Origin: Procambarus clarkii
Taxonomy: Eukaryota > Arthropoda > Malacostraca > Decapoda > Cambaridae
Assembly (NCBI RefSeq): GCF_040958095.1
Contig: NC_091175.1
Location: forward strand, 15,919,794-15,983,793
Length of the DNA stretch: 64,000 bases
Direction of reading: 5' to 3'
This document shows, in pieces, positions 34,771-46,004 of the stretch. The notes beneath the pieces were generated by a model. The model searched no databases and was not told the origin of the DNA. It was given only the letters and a program-made list of their open reading frames with translations. Position 1 is the stretch's first letter. Each line of letters opens with the position of its first letter. The position numbers and the translations under genes were made by a program.

Positions 34771-35210
34771 TTGGATGAGTTGTCCAGTTTCGAATGATTC
34801 TGCTTAAACAAAAGGACCACTTTTATTTTTATATAGAAGTCGCTCAACCACTACAAATCTGCCGTTTGTCAAATCGTGAAAACAAGCGGAGGCAACTGGC
34901 AATCCCATATACAATTACCCTAAACACATTTTAGGGAGCTGACAATGTAATTACAATGTAGCGGTAGTTACACTACCAGTCCTTATGAATATTAAGGTGT
35001 ACAATATAAGGTATTTCTATAACTTAAGTACATTTTGGACATGGATATAAATTTATAAAATTTAATAAAATAAGATTTATTTACACGTTTCCAAGCTTTT
35101 CGTATGTTTTCTAGCTAGATTAACCTAAGCTTGGTAGACCTATGTAAAATCTCTAAAATGCTGGGTTAGGGGCTGGAAAGAACGTATTAGGGGATTCGTT
35201 ACGAGGAAAC
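34771..35210. other. Unassigned
   Basis: No recognised feature. Confidence 0.4.
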
Positions 35211-35211
35211 T

Positions 35212-35325
35212 TATTATTAATTATTAATTATTAATAATTATTAATTATTAATAATTATTAATAATTATTAATTATTAATTATTAATAATTATTAATTATT
35301 AATAATAATTATTAATTAATTTAAT
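35212..35325. repeat. ATTATTAATT tandem repeat
   Basis: Alternating TTATTAATTA and TTAATAATTA words form a strongly self-complementary AT-only block. Confidence 0.92.
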
Positions 35326-35344
35326 TATGGGGAGAAAGCATTAA

Positions 35345-35515
35345 TTTAGTGTGACTATACAGCATATGGATGGAATAGGGAGATACGACACCGGTGTGTG
35401 AGGACACGCGAGAGAATATGTTGCCCAATCACTTTGGCCATTGGGATTCGAACACCGACTCTGGAAGAAGCGAAGACGTCGCTATATCGATCAGTTCAAG
35501 TGAAAGGGAATCGGG
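35345..35515. mobile_element. SINE family S1, diverged copy
   Basis: GTGACTATACAGCATATGGA at the left, CATTGGGATTCGAACACCGA plus CTCTGGAAGAAGCG...GTCGCTATATCGATCAG at the right. This is the order of the 14585 and 55170 copies, with a B-box complement at GATTCGAACACC. Transcription would be on minus. Confidence 0.5.
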
Positions 35516-35999
35516 TTGAGGCGAGAGAGAGAAATCTACCATAAGACATTAAGTACAAATTTGTACTTATTACTCGGATTAAGTTGATCATAGACAGCAA
35601 TTGAAAATATTTGCTCAAAATTGCCTAAATATAATATTATGTTCGACTTCATACTTATGTCTGGAAGGAAATTTCGACTTAATCAAATGTAGACAAGTTG
35701 ATTGATGATATAGTTTGAGAAACTACAAAGATTTCTCTTCATGCAGTCCGGAGCGGCCGCCGTCTGATCCCTGGCTAATGAGTCCTCGTAATGGTGATGG
35801 AATAGTTGGCTCGTTACGAGGCCGTCTAACTGAAAAACTTTCTCCACAAACTTAGTTTCGCTTCTTAGGCTGCGTGGGAGAAATATTTTAAATTTGTCAT
35901 TTCCTTTGGCTAAAGAACATTTAGATATCAACCTCATGTTGATGAGTTCTGAAATGCTATGAAAAATTGACATGGAAACCAAGAGGAAGCCTTAAAGGA
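35516..35999. other. Unassigned
   Basis: A 99-codon minus frame (35683-35982) has no recognised motif. Confidence 0.4.
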
Positions 36000-36205
36000 G
36001 AAACTGCTAAGCCACCATGATTATATAGCATTTGGAAGGGATATGAGGACAAGGGGCTGGAATATAAGGATGATGAGCTGGAATATGAGGACCGAGTGAA
36101 GGAACGGTGCCAAGCAACTTGGACCAACATGGATTATAGGTCGACCTGCAGGAATTATACTTGTCACTTATCAACTAACCAAAGTGGTTGGATTTGAAGC
36201 CGTCG
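36000..36205. mobile_element. SINE family S1, copy with partial internal repeat
   Basis: CTAAGCCACCATGATTATATAGC matches the S1 end. GATATGAGGACAAGGGGCTGG, AATATAAGGATGATGAGCTG and GAATATGAGGACC are the same words as the 9145-9478 array in reverse complement. Then AAGCAACTTGGACC and GGTCGACCTGCAGG mark the head. Confidence 0.6.
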
Positions 36206-36239
36206 TTTTACCATTATAATCTATAATAACCTAAGCCAC

Positions 36240-36385
36240 ACACATATGAAGTGAAATTAGAGTGTACATTTTTGGATCCGTCGTGGACGCGGACCACTTA
36301 TCAAATCTGTCTTAGATGCTTATCAAGTCGTGGGCTTCATAATGATCCAGGACGGACCACAACATCATGACTCTCACTGAATGTT
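36240..36385. repeat. Foldback family C, degenerate copy
   Basis: ATGAAGTGAAATTAGAGTGT, GGATCCGTCGTGGACGCGGACC and AATGATCCAGGACGGACCAC keep the arm order but with many changes. Confidence 0.5.
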
Positions 36386-37560
36386 TGGATTGAGTTACGT
36401 GTTCAAGCCATTGAGACCTATTTCCTGTACATCGTAATCCCCAGATTTAATTGATTATTAAATGTTTACATTTCATTGTTCTTGAGACGACACGAAGAAT
36501 TACTGATATTCAGAGCATTTATATTTTTGTTGTCAGTTTGTTTATGTTTACACTGAATTTTTTTTTCAAAATAGGTTAAGCAAAACAACACTGAAAGAGC
36601 ATAATCTTGGAAAAAATACTGAAGAATAGATCAAAGACCAATAAAACGTTCTTGAGAGACTGAGGTTGGAGGCGTCGAGGAAAATAGAGTTGTGATCCAT
36701 TCTACCGTAAAGAGTCTAATACTTGTAGCAGTGAGGGTATCGTGGGGGCCATACTTAAACGGGACACACAACTTCCAAGATCTTAAGAACAAAAACAAAA
36801 GAAGTAGATAGAGAAGCAACCTTAGAGCAGGAGGCAAATGACTCGAGTTTAGAATGTGAGATCAGGTTCACATACCTGGCTACTTTCAACCACCACATCT
36901 CACGTCATGTGACCTTCGGTAGAATGAAGGTCACCCTCCGTGCAAGGTCGGCTGTCAATTCCCGAATGTCTAAGTCGTTAGTCACTGTCCCCATAGCCTA
37001 GCGTCAAGTCGGGAAGAATATGTAGCCAGCAGAACTTTTCTGAAAGCTTTCTACATTCCTGCCTCTTAGTGAAGATTCTGAAACAGTAGTTCCAGGAGCG
37101 TCTGAACTCAGCTCGTACATGCGGAAGCAATATTTCAGCCGCCATGTCACGCACAAGCAATACGCTAAAAAAAATTGAATTCTTTCATTGCCTGCAGTTG
37201 CTTAACGCCTCGCCACACATTTCAATACTTTTGACAGCCGTGTGTTTTTTAACTCTATCACAGTATGGCTTGCACCATTGGTCTCCCTGTGACCTTTCTC
37301 GTTCTCTTTTTTGTCTCTCTTGTCTCTCTCCCACTCGCTAGCAATCAGTTTTTTCGTCTTTCTCTTTATGTCTGTCTCTCGCCTCACCTTACCTCCAATC
37401 TCTCTTCCTTTCGAGTCAGCATTCATCAAACGAAAGGGGTTACTCAGGTAGCTGGACCTTTGGCGGATGTACCAAATCGTTACAGATGTCCCACTGGGGT
37501 CATCTTTGTCTCGCTACTCCTTCATAACTTTGAGTGCTTTCTCTCTATATATATAATTGG
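36386..37560. other. Unassigned
   Basis: No recognised gene or repeat. A 206-codon plus frame beginning at 37265 is long only because it crosses the (AG)n tract; its first 90 residues have no motif I recognise. Confidence 0.4.
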
Positions 37561-37789
<229 letters not shown>

Positions 37790-37924
37790 AAGCATTACCC
37801 TAAATACAGTTCTGGTCTCAACTTTAGCATACGTGCATATTATACATTTTCGTCACTTTTTCGATTGCTTCAAGATCCCAAGTGAATTCAGTAGGATCCC
37901 AGGTTATATTACGTATAGTGTATT

Positions 37925-38035
37925 GTGTTCCAGTGGGTTTAGGCGCGCTGCTGGGAGTACCCAGGTCGCAAGTTCGAATCCCCAGCACTGCTCCAATAAT
38001 AATAATAATAGTAATAATAATAATAATAATAATTT
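37925..38035 (+). mobile_element. tRNA-derived SINE family M with (AAT)n tail, copy 1
   Basis: AGTGGGTTTAGGCGCGCTGC (A-box-like) and GTCGCAAGTTCGAATCCCC (B box), then CAGCACTGCTCC and an (AAT)n tail. The copy at 50225-50380 also ends in (AAT)n, and 52855-52925 is a tail-less relative. Confidence 0.75.
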
Positions 38036-38446
<411 letters not shown>

Positions 38447-38769
38447 ATTAAGGACTCGAATATGCACAAAATGAAATAATAATTCCTCCATAACATAAAC
38501 CAGGAAATTATATATAACACAATATGAATAATCTCTGAATTCGTACCTATTGATCCACAAAAACAATTTAGTGGTGACAACCGGGACCTGAAATACCACC
38601 AAGGGAGATATATATATACCCCGAGATGCATACCCAGCTTCTCGGTGTATATATACACACTGAGAGTACACCTTAGTCCTCAATTATTTGCAGGACTAAA
38701 GTAGACTTGCTGGTTGGTCAGTAATGTTATTGTGGTACCCTTAATAACCCTCTAGAGGTTAATAGACTT

Positions 38770-39690
38770 TAAGCCCAACACCAAGCCAAACATAAGCTAC
38801 CCTTCTTGATACCTGCTTGATGGGGTTCTGGGAGTTCTTCTACTCCCCAAGCCCGACCCGAGGCCAGGCTCGACTTGTGAGTTTGGTCCACTAGAATGTT
38901 GCTTGGAGCGGCCCGCAGGCCCACATACCCACCACAGTCCGGCTGATCCGGAACTTCTCTTAGAAAATAGTCCAGTTTTCTCTTGAAGATATCCACGGTT
39001 GTTCCGGCAATATTTCTTATAGTCGCTGGGAGGACGTTGAACAACAGCGGACCTCTGATGTTTGTACAGTGTTCTCTGATTGTGCCTATGGCACCCCTGC
39101 TCTTCACTGGTTCAATCCTGCATTTTCTTCCATATCGTTCACTTCAGTACGTTGTTATCTTACTGTGCAGATTTGGGACCTGGCCCTCCAGTATTTTCCA
39201 TGTGTATATTATTTGGTGTCTCTTTCGTCTCCTTTCTAGAGAGTTCATTTGGAGAGCTTTCAGACGATCCTAATAATTTAGGTGTTTTATCTCGTCTATG
39301 CGTGGCGTATATGTTCTCTGTATTCCCTCTATTTCAGCAATCTCTCCTGCTCTGAAGGGGGAAGTGAGTACTGAACAGTATTCAAGACGGGACAACACAA
39401 GTGACTTGAAGAGTACAACCATTGTGATGGGATTTGAAAGTTCTCGTAATCCATCCGATCATTTTTCTGGCTGACGCAATATTTGCTTGGTTATGCTCCC
39501 TGAACGTTAGATCGTCGGACATCATTATTCCCACATCCTTGACATGCTGTTTTCCTACTATGGGCAGATTCGATTGTGTTTTGTACCCTGTATTATGTTT
39601 CAGATCCTCATTTTTGCCGTACCTGAGTACCTGAAAGGGCAATACCCTCGAGGCAATCTTGTACACAGACTGGCACAAGAGCTACAGTTC
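38770..39690 (-). mobile_element. Jockey-like LINE, degenerate reverse transcriptase end and C-terminus
   Basis: The 5' part on minus (39678-39382) reads FQVLRYGKNEDLKHNTGY, KQHVKDVGIMMSDDLTFREH and ASARKMIGWITRTFKS. This is the stretch just after the YxDD palm of jockey-type RTs ('hvkdLGv.ls..L.f..Hi......a.k..g.i.R.f'). The 3' part (39107-38769) reads GPLLFNVLPATIRNIAGTTV, DIFKRKLDYFLREVPDQP, the LINE C-terminal pattern. The frames differ and stops lie between, so it is a pseudogene, truncated before the catalytic residues. Confidence 0.85.
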
Positions 39691-39699
39691 TACAACAGG

Positions 39700-40175
39700 T
39701 CATTATATTGGGGGGGGGGGGGGATGGTGGCGTTGATTACTATTAAGCATTTGCAATTAATGTTAGTATTGACCCATGACCTGACTCCGTGAACATGTGG
39801 CCTCCCGGACGGGTGCTATTTACTGATGTGTCTATGTGTTTGGGGATGGTGGTAATGGTGGTGATCTAGTCAGTTCTGTCTCTCTGGTTGGTGGTGATCT
39901 GGACAGTACTATCCACCAGCACCCACCCTGAACACCTACCACTAATACCAACCACCAACACCCACAACCACTAACACCAACACCTCCATAAACAACAATT
40001 GGTGCCTGATCTCCATTACCATCGTCACTTCCCTTGATTACAAACGCTGACAATACGTAATGTATCCCCAACAATGACGACACACTCAGTGGTATTTGCA
40101 TACAGAACAAAGCAACAACGACCAGCATCGTCTTGATCCTTGTCTAGGTGTAGATGTGTGCCGCTAAGATATTTA
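39700..40175. other. Unassigned; poly-G and ACCACCAACACC-like sequence
   Basis: A G-run at about 39710-39723 and low-complexity CACCAACACCC sequence at 39905-39990. No gene recognised. Confidence 0.5.
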
Positions 40176-40179
40176 CATA

Positions 40180-41035
40180 TGGGGTTATTGGGGTTCTTGG
40201 GGACCTTGTGGTTCTTGGAGATCTTGTGGTTCTTGGAAATCTTGTGGTTCTTGAGGATCTTGTGGTTCTTGGAGACCTTGTGGTTCTTGGAGACTTTGTG
40301 GTTCTTGGAGACCTTGTGGTTCTTGAGGATCTTGTGGTTCTTGGAGATCTTGTGGTTCTTGGAGACCTTGTGGTTCTTGGAGATCTTGTGGTTCTTGGAG
40401 ATCTTGTGGTTCTTGGAGATCTTGTGGTTCTTGGAGATCTTGTGGTTCTTGGAGATCTTGTGGTTCTTGAGGATCTTGTGGTTCTTGGAGATCTTGTGGT
40501 TCTTGAGGATCTTGTGGTTCTTGGAGATCTTGTGGTTCTTGAGGATCTTGTGGTTCTTGGAGATCTTGTGGTTCTTGAGACCTTGTGGTTCTTGGAGACC
40601 TTGTGGTTCTTGGAGATCTTGTGGTTCTTGGAGATCTTGTGGTTCTTGAGGATCTTGTGGTTCTTGGAGATCTTGTGGTTCTTGGAGATCTTGTGGTTCT
40701 AGGAGACCTTGTGGTTCTTGGAGATCTTGTGGTTCTTGAGGATCTTGTGGTTCTTGAGGATCTTGTGGTTCTTGGAGATCTTGTGGTTCTTGAGACCTTG
40801 TGGTTCTTGGAGACCTTGCGGTTCTTGGAGATTTTGTGGTTCTTGAGGATCTTGTGGTTCTTGGAGACTTTGTGGTTCTTGGAGATCTTGTGATTCTTGG
40901 AGATCTTGTGGTTCTTGAGGATCTTGTGGTTCTTGGAGATCTTGTGGTTCTTGAGGATCTTGTGGTTCTTGGAGATCTTGTGTTTCTTGGAGACCTTGCG
41001 GTTCTTGGAGATCTTGAGGTTCTTGGTGTACGCAA
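40180..41035. repeat. 850-bp minisatellite, 18-bp unit
   Basis: About 47 units of GATCTTGTGGTTCTTGGA, with GACCTTG, GGATC and single-base-deleted variants. Deletions shift the frame and the same array is open in several frames on both strands: VVLGDL and LWFLEI on plus; KISKNH, SPRTTR and LQEPQD on minus. Openness in all frames shows the absence of stop words, not coding. Confidence 0.96.
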
Positions 41036-41475
41036 ATTTTGTACGAATGTATCCCTGGCAAACAAGAAAAGGATAAACCAAAATTCAATGTTCTGTTTAT
41101 AAATTTTAAAACAGATATAAACAAAGAGTAGTCAAGTACTCGTCTCTTCTGGACGAATTAAATATTTTTCCTGGACAATTTTGTAAGGAATAAGCCATAA
41201 TAGCCCTTATTATTGGATATTCTAGTGCGCGGGTTGACATTGAAATTCGATGGTTAGGTGCTGAGCAGAGAATTTTAACAAGGGCATTTTTAAATCCGAT
41301 CTGGCCGGGTCAAAAAGGTACTCTATAATCTTTTTTTTTCTAGTGCCTATATTTATTGATTACATACGCACTCGCTTGTATTCTGTGCATACATACCTGT
41401 GTGTATTATGGACATACACGCCCGTATGTATTATGTACATAAACGCCCGAATGTATTTTGTACATAAATGCCCGT
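41036..41475. other. Unassigned
   Basis: Ends in diverged GTATGTATTATGTACATAAACGCCC repeats (41380-41480), about 35 bp unit, that pass into the tetranucleotide array. Confidence 0.5.
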
Positions 41476-41484
41476 ATGTATTTA

Positions 41485-41594
41485 GTTCATAGATACATAT
41501 ATACATACATACATAGATACATACATACATACATACATACATACATACATACATACATACATACATACATACATACATACATACATACATACGT
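41485..41594. repeat. (CATA)n microsatellite
   Basis: Tetranucleotide tract with a few GATA steps at its left end. Confidence 0.96.
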
Positions 41595-41772
41595 TTCAAA
41601 CACATGTCCGCATTTATGCTTCACACACACAAACGTTGGTGTATACAAACCTACAGCACATGCGAGTTTAACACTCGCTCACAAACAGCTTTAACATACA
41701 CCAACATGTATTTGTTCACAAACACCCCTAGGAATCCACAACAAACACCAACACACAGGTGGAGTGACTGAA

Positions 41773-41777
<5 letters not shown>

Positions 41778-41867
<90 letters not shown>
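41778..41867. repeat. (AT)n microsatellite, left flank of palindrome A copy 2
   Basis: AT tract abutting GTCGTACC. Confidence 0.97.
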
Positions 41868-41870
<3 letters not shown>

Positions 41871-42253
41871 GTACCTAGTAGCCAGAACGCACTTCTCAGC
41901 CTACTATGCAAGGCCCGATTTGCCTAATAAGCCAAGTTTTCATGAATTAATTGTTTTTCGACTACCTAACCTACCTAACCTAACCTAACCTAACTTTTTT
42001 GGCTACCTAACCAAACCTAACCTATAAAGATAGGTTAGGTTAGGTTAGGTAGGGTTGGTTAGGTTCAGTCACATATCTACGTTAATTTTATCTCCAATAA
42101 AAAAAAATTGACCTCATACATAATGAAATGGGTAGCTTTATCATTTCATAAGAAAAAAAATAGAGAAAATATATTAATTCAGGAAAACTTGGCTTATTAG
42201 GCAAATCGGGCCTTGCATTGTAGGCTGAGAAGTGCGTTCTGGCTACTAGGTAC

Positions 42254-42256
<3 letters not shown>
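41868..42256. mobile_element. Palindromic element A, copy 2 (inverted), with TTAGG core
   Basis: 389 bp, the same length as 24870-25258 but with the interior in the opposite orientation. The 84-bp arms differ from each other at two positions. Both arms share changes relative to copy 1: AACGCACTTCTCAG in place of AACTCACTTTTCAG. The centre has CCTAA/TTAGG runs and a CTATAAAGATAG hairpin loop. (AT)n lies on both sides. Confidence 0.92.

Positions 42257-42346
<90 letters not shown>
42257..42346. repeat. (AT)n microsatellite, right flank of palindrome A copy 2
   Basis: AT tract continuing from GGTACGAC. Confidence 0.97.
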
Positions 42347-42350
<4 letters not shown>

Positions 42351-42489
42351 GCTCTGTTTTTAATGTGGAATGACTACCACCAATTACTTCACAACCGCTC
42401 AATGTTCTTCACAACCCCCTCACTGTTCTCCACAACACCCCACAACAATGCACTGCTCCGAACAACACAACGCTCTCCACAACAAGCAA

Positions 42490-43229
42490 GCCAATCAAAC
42501 TTTTTTTATCTTTATTTAAGAAAATACAATATAAATCATATATACATAAGGTTTACAAGACTATACTACATTATAATTCTCAGTGAACAAGTGTTTCATT
42601 ATCACAGAACATGATTTTTAAAACCCCTGAATGTTATACTTATTTTTCTTTAAATGATTTACAAAAATTAGAGATTATATTTACATTAATTTACAGGGGA
42701 AATTATTACATTTATATATATGTTTTATATAATTCTCAGTAAACAAATTATCCATATCATCAGCGAGCATGAGCCGTAAACCCCAAATGTTATACCTGAT
42801 CCTGCCTCGCAAGAACTTCAATATTTTGTCTACTGAGTAACCCTCCTGCCTGCCTATCCACACACAAAAAATGTAATCAGAATGTAACATAATTATTATA
42901 TTCTTAATTTTCTTGCATTTTATGTTAATATGAAACATTAAAAACCTCATTAACTCCACTCTAATACTTGGTCCACATAAAGCTTTAAGAGTGTCTCTAA
43001 TCCAGTTTACAAGAACAACTTTCTGCTTACAGAAATAAAATTATATGCATATTATTCTCAATTTCAGTACATTGGTCACACCTATTGTTGTCCTTAATGC
43101 CCAACATCAACAACCTATCATTAGTAGGAAGGGTCTCATAAATATAGCGATACAATAGCTCACGTTGATTTGGGGCAATAAATTTAACATGAAGGTTTGC
43201 CCACATTACTTGCGAGCTAAAGATAATAT
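42490..43229 (-). mobile_element. LINE family P, zinc-knuckle C-terminus and 3' UTR
   Basis: On minus from 43229: SSQVMWANLHVKFIAPNQ, LLYRYIYETLPTNDRLLM, CDQCTEIENNMHIIL. This is the reverse-transcriptase zinc-binding domain (C-x2-C...H-x4-C); the last Cys is reached after a one-base frameshift. It continues KQKVVLVNWIRDTLKALC, RVELMRFLMFHINIKCKK, then NLFTENYIKHIYKCN. The end is partly duplicated (ATAATTCTCAGT at about 42570 and 42730). The 3' UTR has AATAAAG and an A-run at about 42498-42515. 5'-truncated and broken. Confidence 0.8.
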
Positions 43230-43267
43230 GCCTCCTCTACTCTAGGGAGTATATTTGGTAGTATAAC

Positions 43268-43375
43268 ATCATGCCACGTTCAGACAGGTTAGGGCACGTT
43301 CAGACAGGCTAGGGTACGTTCAGACATGTCAGGACACGTTCAGACACGTTAGGGCACGTTCAGACATGCCAGGAC
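43268..43375. repeat. Minisatellite, 20-bp unit, cut by assembly gap
   Basis: Five units of CACGTTCAGACAGGTTAGGG with alternating ACAGG/ACATG variants run into the N block. Confidence 0.92.
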
Positions 43376-43875
43376 NNNNNNNNNNNNNNNNNNNNNNNNN
43401 NNNNNNNNNNNNNNNNNNNNNNNNNNNNNNNNNNNNNNNNNNNNNNNNNNNNNNNNNNNNNNNNNNNNNNNNNNNNNNNNNNNNNNNNNNNNNNNNNNNN
43501 NNNNNNNNNNNNNNNNNNNNNNNNNNNNNNNNNNNNNNNNNNNNNNNNNNNNNNNNNNNNNNNNNNNNNNNNNNNNNNNNNNNNNNNNNNNNNNNNNNNN
43601 NNNNNNNNNNNNNNNNNNNNNNNNNNNNNNNNNNNNNNNNNNNNNNNNNNNNNNNNNNNNNNNNNNNNNNNNNNNNNNNNNNNNNNNNNNNNNNNNNNNN
43701 NNNNNNNNNNNNNNNNNNNNNNNNNNNNNNNNNNNNNNNNNNNNNNNNNNNNNNNNNNNNNNNNNNNNNNNNNNNNNNNNNNNNNNNNNNNNNNNNNNNN
43801 NNNNNNNNNNNNNNNNNNNNNNNNNNNNNNNNNNNNNNNNNNNNNNNNNNNNNNNNNNNNNNNNNNNNNNNNNNN
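43376..43875. other. Assembly gap (500 N)
   Basis: Exactly 500 N, a conventional placeholder length, so the true size is unknown. The left edge is inside the 20-bp array and the right edge is not, so the array probably caused the break. Confidence 0.98.
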
Positions 43876-43939
43876 CCATTAGGTATGTCTCTACCAGTAA
43901 CTCACATCTATTAGCCATTAGGCCTTCTATAGCTTCCTC

Positions 43940-44225
43940 ATGTTCTCATGTTCAAGAACCTATATTATAATGACATTGTTTTCACCTCACATGCATCCTT
44001 CAATGCTACTGCCTATATCTCCCTCAACTGAATTGTTCCATTCACACAAACAAGGTCAAATGAGGGTGTCCAGTAGCTGGACACCCTCATCAATACTGTT
44101 AAGCACTATCCTCCCCCGCGACCTCAGCACAGTATACATTTACTAAAAAAAAAAAAATCTACCACTTACGGGCTATTCATGCCCGTGCCACCTCTTAGGT
44201 GGCTTAATCTTCATCAATCAATGGA
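43940..44225 (-). repeat. Dispersed repeat family I, reverse copy
   Basis: ATGAGGGTGTCCAGTAGCTG plus GACACCCTCATCAATACTGT plus TAAGCACTATCCTCCCCCGCG, then CTTACGGGCTATTCATGCCC and GTGCCACCTCTTAGGTGGC, are the reverse complements of blocks at 34395-34640. GAGGGTGTCCAGTAGCTGGACACCCTC is a near-perfect palindrome. Confidence 0.65.
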
Positions 44226-44358
44226 CCGTTCATATTTCAGGTGTTGTGTCGATTAAAACGAAAGTGCTTAGGTAATTTCTTCTTTCATTTTTCTTCGTGG
44301 TTATACAATGTCACATTATTCATTACGGCTAATTTCTTTGTGATACACACACACACAA

Positions 44359-44392
<34 letters not shown>

Positions 44393-44970
44393 CATTCACC
44401 CGGGCAATAGGAGCCTCAAACCGCCGGCCGCCAGAACAGTAGCATTCCCACCCCCTGTGCAGGAAAGGTCATATTCCCCGCCTGGAATTTAATAACAGCT
44501 TAATTTAAACGAAACAAAATTTCACTGGAGAAATTCATGCATTTATGTTGCCAGGTGGTAGTGGATCATGCGACTAGTGAGGAAACACACAAGTTGCAAG
44601 ACTAACAGCCACTTCTATGCAATCGATAGTGGAGTGGTGTTAGTACAGGGTCGCCAGTGAAGTAATCCTTGGCCCTATCCTAAGGATATATTACTAATAT
44701 CCTTAGCAATACTTTAAAATTTGTTTTAGTTGTGAAGTATTTTTCACAAAATCCAACTGAATTTAGTGTGACAAAATGGAAGTACCTGACAATGGAAGGC
44801 AAAATTACAGCTTATTTCTATGTATAAGGTTCCTGTCTTCATGGTTTCTCTCCATTATTTCTTCAATATTGCTTTAGCAATATTGCAACAATCTAGAAAC
44901 AAATGCTTTAGTATTTGTTTCAATATCTCTTCTGTTTCAATTTTTTTTCCAATATTCCTTAAGAAATATT
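44226..44970. other. Unassigned; short (AT)n
   Basis: (AT)n at 44365-44392. Several small inverted repeats containing CAATATT (44865-44965). No gene. Confidence 0.4.
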
Positions 44971-44971
44971 G

Positions 44972-45002
44972 AAAAGATTCGTGTTAGAATCATTAATCTT
45001 AA
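44972..45002 (-). mobile_element. Fragment of palindromic element B
   Basis: AAAGATTCGTGTTAGAATCA plus TTAATCTTA differs from the arm of element B (10380-10410) at only a few positions. No (AT)n adjoins it. Confidence 0.6.
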
Positions 45003-45084
45003 TGTGGTACCAGTACTTAATCAACAGTACTGGTACTACTCCATCAGCAATTGGGCAATCTCTGGTGGAGTAGAATCAATAATA

Positions 45085-45150
45085 TGAATGCCAGTGGATT
45101 AAAGCCCTGGTAACGCAGGTTCGAATCCGGGTCAGATCACAGAGTTCTAA
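45085..45150 (+). mobile_element. tRNA-like B-box segment
   Basis: CCAGTGGATTAAAGCCCTGG and ACGCAGGTTCGAATCCGGGT resemble A- and B-box parts of a tRNA-derived SINE. Shorter than usual and unsupported by another copy. Confidence 0.4.
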
Positions 45151-46000
45151 ATGACATTAAAGGGACCTATGAAAGTGTTTTTCTGTCTTCCGTGTAGTCA
45201 ACCTGCTATTGAGAAGGTCGAAAGTGCTTTAGCATTTGTTTAATTTTTCAAATGTGGTTGCTCTGTTTCTGACTACGGTAATTAATGCCAATTATTAAAT
45301 AAAGTGTACCTAATAAAGCAAATACAGTATAATAAAAATTTTACAGAGATCAGTTTCTGTTGTCGGGCTTCATATAAGCTAATGTTGGAGAACATCTCTT
45401 AGCCTGTGTGAATTAAAATCAGAACTTCTAAAATAATTGAGCTCCAGTCTTAGTTAAAACGAGAAAAAGAGAAAGAGGGTGCAGGTGGAGAGAGGGAAGA
45501 GAAAAAACTGATAAATAAGTAAAGTCATGAAGAGGAAAGAGAGAGACCACGTCGAGAGATAAAGAGAGACATAGAAAAATGAAAGGTACAGTAGCCAAGT
45601 TGAGCGGTACAAGGACATGGAGGAAGAGAGCAGGTGGAGAGAAAGAGAAGCTGAAGAAAGAGAAAGAGAGAGAATAATTGAAGAGATAAACGTAGAGAGA
45701 AAGAGATCAGGAAGAGTGATAAGACATTGGAATGAGCGATGCTTTAGAGGTTTTAGGTTGATTTACTAAAAAATAAAAAAATAAAAAAAAAAGTAGTGCA
45801 GTGTCAGGTTGAAAATTTTATTATTATTGTTTTATTTTATGTTATCAAATGCAATTAAAGATTAAAAAATTATGGGACAAATGATATTACCTTTCTTACA
45901 CTTATGTTGATTTTAATTATTTTTACTACAGATTGATTGAAGGGAGTCTCCCGGACAGGCCCCCATTATATTTATATATATATAACGCCATAAAAAGAAG
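45151..46000. other. Unassigned; purine-rich part
   Basis: 45470-45720 is rich in GAGAGAAAGAG words. No gene recognised. Confidence 0.4.
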
Positions 46001-46004
46001 TTTT

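Noticed and set aside
40025..41081. 346- and 298-codon frames with KNHKISKNHK or QEPQDLQEPQ repeats
   Set aside because: Frames of an 18-bp minisatellite; all frames are open and frameshifted relative to each other.
43349..43918. Open frames of 182-189 codons
   Set aside because: Consist almost entirely of X across the 500-N gap.
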